Virus record (IMG/VR): IMGVR_UViG_3300031885_000092
Coordinates: 1 to 26,896 of that record
From: a virus
DNA length: 26,896 nucleotides
Direction: 5' to 3' (one strand)
The notes beneath the pieces were generated by a model, which worked only from the letters and a program-made list of their open reading frames with translations, did not search any database and had not been told where the DNA came from. Of the stretch, positions 1 through 5,874 are shown piece after piece (positions within the stretch are counted from its first letter, which is position 1; every line of letters starts with the position of its first letter). A program made the translations under genes and the position numbers.

Positions 1-25
1 ACTCTCTGTTTTGAATGAATTGGAT

Positions 26-54
26 ATTGTATCATAACACATTGATTATGTCAA
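26..54 (-). promoter_or_regulatory. sigma-70-like early promoter reading out of the left end
   Basis: On the minus strand TTGACA (54-49) is followed after exactly 17 nt by TACAAT (31-26), one base from the consensus -10. It lies just downstream of an intrinsic terminator, so it probably starts a new transcription unit for the gene beyond the left edge. Confidence 0.75.
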
Positions 55-60
55 ATTTTA

Positions 61-91
61 GGCACAAAAAAGCCACTATGTGGTAGTGGCT
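61..91 (-). terminator. intrinsic terminator
   Basis: Minus-strand stem AGCCACTA / TAGTGGCT (8 bp, 91-84 and 78-71) with a 5-nt loop is followed directly by a run of T. It sits after the small ORF at 118-321 and closes the regA/speD-side transcription unit before the promoter at 26-54. Confidence 0.85.
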
Positions 92-117
92 GAGTTCTGA
101 ACACCCGTTGTGTTGTT

Positions 118-321
118 TTATTCTTGTGGTGGATGTAACTGAGGCATTGCTTGTTGTTGTAAAGAATCAATGATTCCACGACTCATTTTGTGTGGGATTT
201 CATCGAGTGCTGCTAGAATGATATTTGCTTGTGATAGTTTTAGCACGAATGTTAATTCTACGTCTGGCTGTGCTTCTGCAACTACCGCTTCTTCTGGTGC
301 ATCGTATACTACTTTTTCCAT
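118..321 (-). CDS. small conserved phage protein of unknown function
   Basis: 67 aa. The N-terminal third is acidic and Ala/Val-rich. The C-terminal part, beginning KLSQANIILAALDEIP and ending with a Gln/Pro-rich tail, resembles small T4-like phage proteins whose function is unknown to me. The ATG at 321 is preceded by AGGA about 7 nt upstream, which supports this start. It is the last gene before the terminator at 61-91. I see no catalytic motif, signal peptide or membrane segment. Coding status rests on the good ribosome binding site, gene-like spacing and position in the operon; function is not assigned. Confidence 0.65.
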   Translation of the reverse strand: MEKVVYDAPEEAVVAEAQPDVELTFVLKLSQANIILAALDEIPHKMSRGIIDSLQQQAMPQLHPPQE

Positions 322-385
322 TTTAGATTCCTATATTAATGTTAAAGTTGTGTTCCATTTCATTTGTATATATGTGCTTTATACC

Positions 386-742
386 TCATGCCTGTCGTTC
401 AAAATACTGGTGTTTAACGCTTTCTGGTTGAAAGTAGTCATTAATTGCTTTGATTACGATCTCCTTATCATACCATTTGCAGCTAAACACGTCTAGATAC
501 ATATCGCCCGATGAATCAACAAAGTGACCAGCGATATTAGATGTTTCTATTAATTGTAGTACGGAGTATCCTGCTATATTATCACCAGTACCAAAGTGCA
601 CCACTTGTGGTTCACCGTATGCTGTCATGTCTATACGTTCTACTAAATCCTTTGTGAATTTGCTGAGGTATTCAGCGTCTGTGATCTTCTCGCGATCACA
701 ACCTTTCACATCTAACATCAAGTGGTATCCCCAATAACTCAT
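386..742 (-). CDS. speD: SpeD-like (S-adenosylmethionine decarboxylase family) protein
   Basis: 118 aa from the ATG at 742, chosen because AGGGGAAG lies about 7 nt upstream and the late promoter at 795-802 would start RNA close to the alternative ATG at 787. The sequence matches small SpeD-like proteins of T4-like marine phages: GYHLMLDVKGCD near the N-terminus, YGEPQVVHF at 42-50, IETSN at 65-69 and LDVFSCK at 83-89. Family members are pyruvoyl enzymes that self-cleave at a Ser in a Glu-Ser-His motif and use a downstream Cys (here probably C88) in polyamine synthesis. Here the Glu-Ser-His equivalent reads Glu-Thr-Ser-Asn, so the processing site and substrate are uncertain. Some SpeD homologues are thought to decarboxylate arginine or ornithine instead. 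Family assignment is fairly firm; activity is inferred. Confidence 0.78.
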   Translation of the reverse strand: MSYWGYHLMLDVKGCDREKITDAEYLSKFTKDLVERIDMTAYGEPQVVHFGTGDNIAGYSVLQLIETSNIAGHFVDSSGDMYLDVFSCKWYDKEIVIKAINDYFQPESVKHQYFERQA

Positions 743-794
743 ATCTTTACTTCCCCTATTAAGAAAAACTGACACATTGCCAGGCATGTAAGTG

Positions 795-802
795 TATTTA
801 TA
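795..802 (-). promoter_or_regulatory. T4-type late promoter for the speD-like gene
   Basis: Exact TATAAATA on the minus strand, about 50 nt upstream of the chosen speD start (742). This is the -10 element recognised by gp55-RNA polymerase in T4-like phages. Confidence 0.7.
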
Positions 803-807
803 ATGTA

Positions 808-1236
808 TTAAATATCTTCATGGGTTTTAGCACGGGTACCTATAGAATACTTAGGAACTAGTTCCCATTCATCCTTTTCTTTGTGCTTAATTATCTTAAT
901 TTGTGATATGTGTATTGGTGGTGGGTCTAATGTATCATCTGGATGTGATAGTGTCAATAATCCCCAGTCACTTAATAATATAGCAATAGCATTCCTACGA
1001 GACAAATCATTTTCAGATATGTCTGTAGGTTTACCATCTAACTTAAACAGCTCCTTAAAGTGTATTATGGAGTATCGTCCTTGTTTGTGTAGTATGTGAC
1101 AAGATTGATACAAAATTTTATCTAATCTAGACGCAAATCCTATCCTAGTCAGTGACTCTCTTATCTTTAGAAAATCATCACTTTCTTTAAGTAGCACTTC
1201 AATACCACACCCCAAAAATATATCTGTTGGCTCCAT
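808..1236 (-). CDS. regA: RegA translational repressor of early mRNAs
   Basis: 142 aa. RegA binds the start region of early phage mRNAs and blocks ribosome loading. The sequence follows T4 RegA closely: DDFLKIRESLTRIG near residues 20-33, DKILYQSCHILHKQGRYSI near 39-57 then HFKELFKLDG, RRNAIAILLSDWGL, and a C-terminal EWELVPKYSIGT. The chosen ATG has AAGGA about 6 nt upstream and adds roughly ten residues before the usual T4 N-terminus. It lies downstream of gp62 as in T4 relatives. Unusually, an exact late promoter (1273-1280) lies just upstream, so regA could also be transcribed late. Confidence 0.95.
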   Translation of the reverse strand: MEPTDIFLGCGIEVLLKESDDFLKIRESLTRIGFASRLDKILYQSCHILHKQGRYSIIHFKELFKLDGKPTDISENDLSRRNAIAILLSDWGLLTLSHPDDTLDPPPIHISQIKIIKHKEKDEWELVPKYSIGTRAKTHEDI

Positions 1237-1272
1237 ACACGTTCCTTTTCCATGAATTATAAATTATATAGC

Positions 1273-1280
1273 TATTTATA
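1273..1280 (-). promoter_or_regulatory. T4-type late promoter upstream of regA
   Basis: Exact TATAAATA on the minus strand overlapping the end of gene 62, 37 nt before the regA start codon. Confidence 0.65.
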
Positions 1281-1668
1281 ATTCATTGGAACTACCACCC
1301 TCCGAAGTTTTGAATCTTATGGTTTCTAGATCATCTTCGGTCAATATCAACAATGCCTGTTTAGCTTTATTGGTTGAGTACCCGAAATACTTCTTAACAC
1401 ACACCAAATCATTTATCGGCGCGTTCTTCTGCCAAGGTTGAAACTTACGTTTTAGTGGTCTGACTGTGTTTAATAGGTATTGGTACTGCATATCTTTATC
1501 TGTGCTATGATGCTTGTTGATCTCATTAGCGTATAATATACAATCCATATGGTAACTTAATGCACGATTTACTATGAATGGTATATATTCTTCACGATCA
1601 ATTGCATCATTAATAACACATGTCTTTGATACTAATATTGAGTGTACAATATCCTTGAACAAGTCCAT
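1276..1668 (-). CDS. 62: clamp loader small subunit gp62
   Basis: 130 aa, the short form of gp62 typical of marine T4-like phages (T4 gp62 is 187 aa). With gp44 it forms the ATPase that opens and loads the gp45 sliding clamp. MDLFKDIVHSIL opens the protein, YIPFIVNRALSYHMD is the recognisable central segment, and PLKRKFQPWQK follows. The start codon overlaps the gene 44 stop by one base (TAATG), the usual arrangement for coupled translation that keeps the two subunits in ratio. No ATPase motifs are expected or seen. Confidence 0.9.
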   Translation of the reverse strand: MDLFKDIVHSILVSKTCVINDAIDREEYIPFIVNRALSYHMDCILYANEINKHHSTDKDMQYQYLLNTVRPLKRKFQPWQKNAPINDLVCVKKYFGYSTNKAKQALLILTEDDLETIRFKTSEGGSSNEL

Positions 1669-2594
1669 TAATTAAACTCACAATCTATCATTATTTCAGT
1701 CAAACATGCTGTAATATTAATCTCCAGATCATTAACGAATGCTGACTGATATTGATATCTAGCTAGTATAAGAACTAGTTGTGGTACAGAAGATGGTGTT
1801 AACACATTATATAAGTTATCATACAAAGATCTGAATATCAGTGCAGCCTCATCTGTGTTTTGTGTAACCCATTTCCTACACGAACCAAAATCTTTACCCT
1901 TTAGTGCTACAATCAACTCATTGATCTGTAGTTCAGCAATATTAGCTAATATACCAGCATCTATACTACCAGAAGCGGCGTATCGTTGTAGTTCATTCAA
2001 TATTCTGCGGTTATCTGGAAAGTGTTTGTGTATTACCGCAGCCACAACTTCTTTGTTATAATGGATACCTTCACATGTAAGTATATACACAACACGTTTG
2101 AAGAATTGTGCTGCCATCTTTGCTTTGTTACTAAGTTTGAAATCAATAACAGCACATCTGGAATGGATAGGTTCTATGATACGGTTCTTGTAATTACAAG
2201 TAAATATAAACGAACAGTTCGAAGAGAACTCTTCAATTGCGCCACGAAGTGCTGGTTGTGTTGAGTTAGCGTTTAGATAATCAGCTTCATCAATAATAAT
2301 GACTTTTCTGCCACCCATTAGTGACACAGATGACGCATAGTTTTTAATCTTTGTACGGAATGTATCGATACCAGATTCATCTGACCCGTTGATCACAATG
2401 TAATCACACCCTACTTCTTCACATAATGCCTTGGCTATTGTAGTCTTACCAACACCGGCAGTACCAGATAATAACAGATTTGGTATCTGTTTGTTGTTCA
2501 CGTATTCCTGAAATGTTGCCTTTATATCATCAGGAAGAACACACTCATCAACAGTCTTTGGACGATACTTTTCACACCAGAGTATTTCATTCAT
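1668..2594 (-). CDS. 44: clamp loader large subunit gp44 (AAA+ ATPase)
   Basis: 308 aa. gp44 is the ATP-hydrolysing subunit of the clamp loader. The start at ATG 2594 (MNEILWCEKYRP) fits the T4 N-terminus and has GGA about 7 nt upstream; a TTG ten codons earlier is less likely. Walker A is GTAGVGKTT (about residues 44-52), Walker B is VIIIDEAD, the sensor 1 region is FIFTCN, and SRC near the arginine-finger region is present (HSRCAVIDF). The C-terminal collar domain ends in the acidic DCEFN. Gene order 45, dsbA-like, 44, 62, regA matches T4 relatives. Confidence 0.96.
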   Translation of the reverse strand: MNEILWCEKYRPKTVDECVLPDDIKATFQEYVNNKQIPNLLLSGTAGVGKTTIAKALCEEVGCDYIVINGSDESGIDTFRTKIKNYASSVSLMGGRKVIIIDEADYLNANSTQPALRGAIEEFSSNCSFIFTCNYKNRIIEPIHSRCAVIDFKLSNKAKMAAQFFKRVVYILTCEGIHYNKEVVAAVIHKHFPDNRRILNELQRYAASGSIDAGILANIAELQINELIVALKGKDFGSCRKWVTQNTDEAALIFRSLYDNLYNVLTPSSVPQLVLILARYQYQSAFVNDLEINITACLTEIMIDCEFN

Positions 2595-2614
2595 ATTGGT
2601 TCCATAATATATTG

Positions 2615-2640
2615 AACCCACCAAGGTTAGTCAGTGGGTT
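2615..2640 (-). other. stem-loop between the dsbA-like gene and gene 44
   Basis: AACCCAC (2615-2621) pairs with GTGGGTT (2634-2640) around a 12-nt loop. On the minus strand no T-run follows, so it is probably not a terminator. It could shape the leader of gene 44 mRNA. Confidence 0.35.
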
Positions 2641-2651
2641 TTGATAGGGGT

Positions 2652-2927
2652 TTAGATCATATTGGTGATACCTTCGAATAACGATTCGAATTCACCTTGT
2701 TCAGCCACTTCTTCTTGGAATGATTGTTTGTACTGAACCTTTGCCAGTTTACGAAGAATCTTCTTTGGGATTTTCAATGTATCAAATGTAGCATCAAGGA
2801 TGTCCTTCATTGCTAGTCTTTGTGCTTCTTGTCGTTCCATAACAACGATCATTTCATCAATTGCACCTTTTAGTGCTTGAAGTTCTTCATCGTTGAATGT
2901 ACCAAATAATGTGTTAATATGTGCCAT
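2652..2927 (-). CDS. DsbA-like small DNA-binding protein (probable)
   Basis: 91 aa, starting at ATG 2927 (MAHINTLFG) with AAAGG about 8 nt upstream; longer upstream starts would run back into gp45. It is highly charged and predicted mostly helical. Its C-terminal half (MKDILDATFDTLKIPKKI through KVQYKQSFQEEVAEQGE) lines up well by eye with the C-terminal half of T4 DsbA, the small dsDNA-binding protein linked to late transcription. In T4 the position next to gene 45 is held by rpbA, but this sequence does not look like RpbA. The assignment is by eye and moderate. Confidence 0.6.
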   Translation of the reverse strand: MAHINTLFGTFNDEELQALKGAIDEMIVVMERQEAQRLAMKDILDATFDTLKIPKKILRKLAKVQYKQSFQEEVAEQGEFESLFEGITNMI

Positions 2928-2929
2928 AA

Positions 2930-3598
2930 TTATACCTTTGATTCCTTTGATTCGAATGCAATCCAATACTGAACTTCTTCAGTTGTATTTTTGAAGTGAC
3001 CAATACCTTTGAATGAAATATTAACATCATATGATCCTGGAATCATTTTGATGTTCTCTACCTTGAATACTACTGTATATGAATCACCACTAGCTTCACC
3101 AACCTGAATGAAGTTTGTATGTGCTGAATCATTGTTAGCATCAAATGTAATGATCTCAATTTTCTCACCATCAGATTTGATACCAATATGTGGTGATGAT
3201 AATACAGAACACGTCTTCATTATCCAATCATAATCGGCGGCTGTCAATGTGAATGAACAATCAACAGACGGTAATACGATTTCCTTTTCAGGTGGTAATA
3301 AGATCATTTCTGGTTCAGTAACTCGGTATTTGATCTTTGATCTACCAGAATTAAAGATAACATTGATACCATCAAATTCTAGTTCAACGGTCTCTTTGAA
3401 TAAAGAATACACAGACAAGAATTGTGTTAGATCATATACACAGAAGTCTGTTGGGAATTCATCAGCTAGTACAGCATTAGCTAATACAGATTTGCCTGAT
3501 GAGATTGTTGCTAATTTACTACCAGCTTTGAACTGGATTCCTTTGTTGATGGTGCTAAAGTTCTTTAGTATTGCTAATGTTTGATTCGATAATTTCAT
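2930..3598 (-). CDS. 45: sliding clamp gp45
   Basis: 222 aa, the size of T4 gp45 (228 aa). The trimeric clamp encircles DNA, holds the DNA polymerase, and in T4 activates late transcription with gp33 and gp55. The start MKLSNQTLAILKNF at ATG 3598 matches the T4 start and has GGAG 7 nt upstream, so the in-frame upstream extension is not used. Other matching segments are ATINKGIQFK-type wording (STINKGIQFKAGS), VYDLTQFLSVYSL, and KVENIKMIPGSYDVN near the C-terminus. It has its own sigma-70-like promoter (3624-3651), so early expression is likely. Confidence 0.95.
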   Translation of the reverse strand: MKLSNQTLAILKNFSTINKGIQFKAGSKLATISSGKSVLANAVLADEFPTDFCVYDLTQFLSVYSLFKETVELEFDGINVIFNSGRSKIKYRVTEPEMILLPPEKEIVLPSVDCSFTLTAADYDWIMKTCSVLSSPHIGIKSDGEKIEIITFDANNDSAHTNFIQVGEASGDSYTVVFKVENIKMIPGSYDVNISFKGIGHFKNTTEEVQYWIAFESKESKV

Positions 3599-3623
3599 GT
3601 GTAACTCCATAATGTAAAAATAT

Positions 3624-3651
3624 ATTGTATCACGTATTTCTATTCTGTCAA
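3624..3651 (-). promoter_or_regulatory. sigma-70-like promoter for gene 45
   Basis: Minus-strand TTGACA (3651-3646), 16-nt spacer, TACAAT (3629-3624), ending 26 nt upstream of the gp45 ATG and overlapping the 3' end of the preceding gene. A good host-polymerase promoter, fitting early clamp expression. Confidence 0.75.
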
Positions 3652-4011
3652 CAAATCTTTCTCTAATAAGAACATTAAATTGCAAATAGCGTGTGCTAGA
3701 TGGTTCTTAGATGTTTCTTCATCGAATCTTTCTCCACTTTTCCAATCCCACAAGTGTCTCATTGCGGCATCAAAATATCTACGTTTACCATCGGGGACGT
3801 GTTTCCAGTTATCCCTATCATATTTCTGGGCACCAATAGTTAGAATCTCAACTACAGCTTTGAACCCAATTGGTGGTACTAAACCATATTCCAATTTGTT
3901 TTGGTCGAACTTTCTACCATTTTCCGAACTATTACATTGTATAATGTGATCTACAGTTGGATCACCAGTAAAATCGAAACCAGTACCGGCGCCTTGACCA
4001 TTACCTGCCAT
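3640..4011 (-). CDS. DUF5664-type dATP/dGTP pyrophosphohydrolase-like protein
   Basis: 123 aa from ATG 4011, which has GGAG about 9 nt upstream inside the end of the preceding gene; a TTG at 4029 is less likely. After a Gly-rich N-terminus come DQNKLEYGLVPP, EILTIGAQKYDRDNW, RYFDAAMRHLWDWKSGE and KNHLAHAICNLMFLLE. These are the conserved blocks of the DUF5664 family, annotated as an all-alpha dATP/dGTP diphosphohydrolase-type (MazG-like) domain. A role in adjusting nucleotide pools is inferred from the family and from replication neighbours. Family assignment is good; substrate is not established. Confidence 0.75.
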   Translation of the reverse strand: MAGNGQGAGTGFDFTGDPTVDHIIQCNSSENGRKFDQNKLEYGLVPPIGFKAVVEILTIGAQKYDRDNWKHVPDGKRRYFDAAMRHLWDWKSGERFDEETSKNHLAHAICNLMFLLEKDLLTE

Positions 4012-4012
4012 A

Positions 4013-4810
4013 TTATAATTCTCCAACAAAGTTCGCTACTGCTGGCATATCACCTTTGAAATGATATGTACCGATATGGCTAGTACGCATCCAAGGACAT
4101 AACCAAATTTCACCACCAGCTTTTCTCCAGTATTGACAGAACATATAATCTTCCGATAAATATCTTTCTGATTCTGGATCAATCACAGTGTCGAAATAAG
4201 CATGGATATATCGTGTCCCATCAAAATTAGCTTGACCAACATGATCTGGTTTGTATTTGTATTCAGGATATGCCGCTTCCCATTTAGGAAATACTTCACG
4301 TTTGATCAACATAAATCCAGTACCAATCTCTAATACTTCTAATGGTTCGGTGACATTGAATTGTGCAGTCCCTTTTACTGGATTGAACACATAATCACCA
4401 ACAACATTTTCTAGTTGACCAGCATCAATATCAGGATTCTTTGTTAGCGCAGTCTTAACAGATTTCCATTTGATAGCTTTCTTTGGGTATGGTGCACCAA
4501 TCACATCTTTATCAAGGGCCAATAATGTAATAACATCTTTAGGATCGAAGTGGATATCAGCGTCCAAGAACAATAGATGAGTACAATCTGATCTGTGTAT
4601 AAACTCATCGACCAGATAGTTTCTAGCGCGAGTGATTAATGATTCGTTGAATAGGAATGAAAATTTAATTTCTATACCATATTGTGAGCACAAACCTTGT
4701 AAATCTAAACAGGACTTCATGTATAGACCGTGATTAAGTCCTCCGTACATTGGTGTGCAGACGAATAACGATTTCTTTTGTAGTTCTTCTTTACTAATTG
4801 ATATTTCCAT
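4013..4810 (-). CDS. GT-A-fold glycosyltransferase-like protein
   Basis: 265 aa. ATG 4810 has AAGGA a few nt upstream and overlaps the end of the HNH gene by 17 nt. LFVCTPMYGGLNHGLYMKS near the N-terminus, RARNYLVDEF, and above all THLLFLDADIHFDP (a DxD-type nucleotide-sugar/metal motif) indicate a family-2/GT-A glycosyltransferase. Further segments GAPYPKKAIKW and GTGFMLIKREVF are common in phage members of this group. The target (DNA base, host surface polysaccharide or virion) cannot be told. It sits among replication genes rather than structural ones, which leaves DNA or nucleotide modification open. Confidence 0.75.
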   Translation of the reverse strand: MEISISKEELQKKSLFVCTPMYGGLNHGLYMKSCLDLQGLCSQYGIEIKFSFLFNESLITRARNYLVDEFIHRSDCTHLLFLDADIHFDPKDVITLLALDKDVIGAPYPKKAIKWKSVKTALTKNPDIDAGQLENVVGDYVFNPVKGTAQFNVTEPLEVLEIGTGFMLIKREVFPKWEAAYPEYKYKPDHVGQANFDGTRYIHAYFDTVIDPESERYLSEDYMFCQYWRKAGGEIWLCPWMRTSHIGTYHFKGDMPAVANFVGEL

Positions 4811-5258
4811 TTTTCTTCCTTTTTATATTGTTTTCGATTAGTTTCTTTCTGCGATGTTCTGCTTCTATTGGATGAGTTTCCCACCAGTCTTTACCAGATT
4901 CACTTTGTTTCTTCTTCGTTTCTTCTGTATATACCATACCTTTTGTTGGGCTGACTCTTCCTCGAAGAGCTTTACTTATTTTATCCCTAACCTCTGGTCT
5001 TTTTGATGGATTTTTGTCACCAGCAAATTCCCCAGATCTAGTTTTATTGGATTCTATTATTGTCAGTCTAATAATATCTTCTTTACCAATTCTACCAGAC
5101 AACCCTTTCCACGCAACAAGATCTTGCCATCTCCCAAATTCATCATATAATTTTTTGTGTGCCTCAGCATGTTCTTCTACCGTTAGGTGTACAATATTTG
5201 ATGAGTCGTCAGACCAGCCCATGTGTTTTGGTATTATGTGATGTTTATGTCTTAACAT
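4794..5258 (-). CDS. free-standing HNH homing endonuclease with NUMOD3-like repeats
   Basis: 154 aa. KHHIIPKHMGW, SSNIVHLTVEEHAEAHK form the HNH signature (His-His, Asn, His) in residues 5-36. The C-terminal half carries NUMOD3-like segments (GDKNPSKRPEVRDKISKAL, KGMVYTEETKKKQSESGK) that bind DNA in phage endonucleases. It sits between the deformylase-like gene and the glycosyltransferase, interrupting what would otherwise be a tight operon. A perfect consensus promoter (5272-5300) ends only about 14 nt before its ATG, so its own mRNA would be nearly leaderless and I see no good ribosome binding site; the promoter may mainly serve the genes downstream. Confidence 0.88.
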   Translation of the reverse strand: MLRHKHHIIPKHMGWSDDSSNIVHLTVEEHAEAHKKLYDEFGRWQDLVAWKGLSGRIGKEDIIRLTIIESNKTRSGEFAGDKNPSKRPEVRDKISKALRGRVSPTKGMVYTEETKKKQSESGKDWWETHPIEAEHRRKKLIENNIKRKKNGNIN

Positions 5259-5271
5259 TTATTAAGTTATA

Positions 5272-5300
5272 ATTATACATGATCCTATAAGGTCTGTCAA
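5272..5300 (-). promoter_or_regulatory. perfect consensus sigma-70 promoter
   Basis: Minus-strand TTGACA (5300-5295), exactly 17 nt, TATAAT (5277-5272). It lies in the 43-nt gap before the HNH gene and could drive the HNH, glycosyltransferase and DUF5664 genes. Confidence 0.85.
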
Positions 5301-5301
5301 G

Positions 5302-5865
5302 TTACAGTTTGATCCCACAACGTTTCATAACTTTTCTTTGTTTCTTCATTGCCATTTCTAGTGCTAATGGTTTGGCTAGTGTGTAGAATGCTATCCCATC
5401 CAGATTATTCACCTGTTGTTGGACAATTCTGGCAGATAATCCACCAAAGAAACTCTGGTGTTTCTCGCCATTAAAGTCTTGATACTCTACTTCTACTGAT
5501 ATAGGTCTCTTCAGTTTCAGCTCTAGGAACGGTACTGTTAGTGAATTCTCCGGTAGTTTTATAGTAGTTTCTGACACAGTTACAATCTTAGGATTGAAGA
5601 ATGCGACATATTCATCATCGACCCCCATCACGAATACTCTATGAGGGTATCCGCATTGGGGGCCTGATAGTGATAACCCATTATGTGCTTTACATGTCTC
5701 TACCAATGTTGATGCAAATTCATTAGCATATTTACCAATCATCCCGAAATCAAATTCTGGTGTTTGTTCAACATGACCTCCATAACGTAAACTAAACGTT
5801 TGTGGTTTTGGTTGTGCTATAGGTTTTGACTGCTCTTCTGTATTGAACGTTATTACATCACTCAT
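5302..5865 (-). CDS. peptide deformylase homologue lacking the active-site residues
   Basis: 187 aa; ATG 5865 has AGGAG 6-7 nt upstream. The fold-defining layout of peptide deformylase is present: NGLSLSGPQCG (62-72) for motif 1 with Gln70 kept, PENSLTVP (105-112) at motif 2 and IVQQQVNNLDG (147-157) at motif 3. Active enzymes read EGCLS and QHExDHL there, supplying one Cys and two His metal ligands and the catalytic Glu. Here these positions are Ser108, Gln150, Asn154 and Gln151, so the protein should not bind the metal or deformylate peptides. An extra 30 residues precede the domain. It lies directly after gene 46. A pseudoenzyme with a binding or regulatory role is inferred. Confidence 0.75.
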   Translation of the reverse strand: MSDVITFNTEEQSKPIAQPKPQTFSLRYGGHVEQTPEFDFGMIGKYANEFASTLVETCKAHNGLSLSGPQCGYPHRVFVMGVDDEYVAFFNPKIVTVSETTIKLPENSLTVPFLELKLKRPISVEVEYQDFNGEKHQSFFGGLSARIVQQQVNNLDGIAFYTLAKPLALEMAMKKQRKVMKRCGIKL

Positions 5866-5874
5866 AATATACTC

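Noticed and set aside
743-787. Upstream ATG start for the speD-like gene
   Set aside because: It would sit at the expected RNA start of the late promoter with no ribosome binding site; the ATG at 742 has one and fits the family N-terminus.
930-957. TTGACA-N17-TACATT promoter inside regA
   Set aside because: The -10 is poor (4 of 6) and it lies within coding sequence with no gene start nearby; likely chance.
2615-2640. Intrinsic terminator between the dsbA-like gene and gene 44
   Set aside because: A stem-loop exists but no T-run follows on the minus strand, and stopping there would cut off the clamp loader genes.
3599-3685. 29-residue N-terminal extension of gp45
   Set aside because: It overlaps the gene's own promoter, and the T4-like start MKLS has a GGAG at proper distance.
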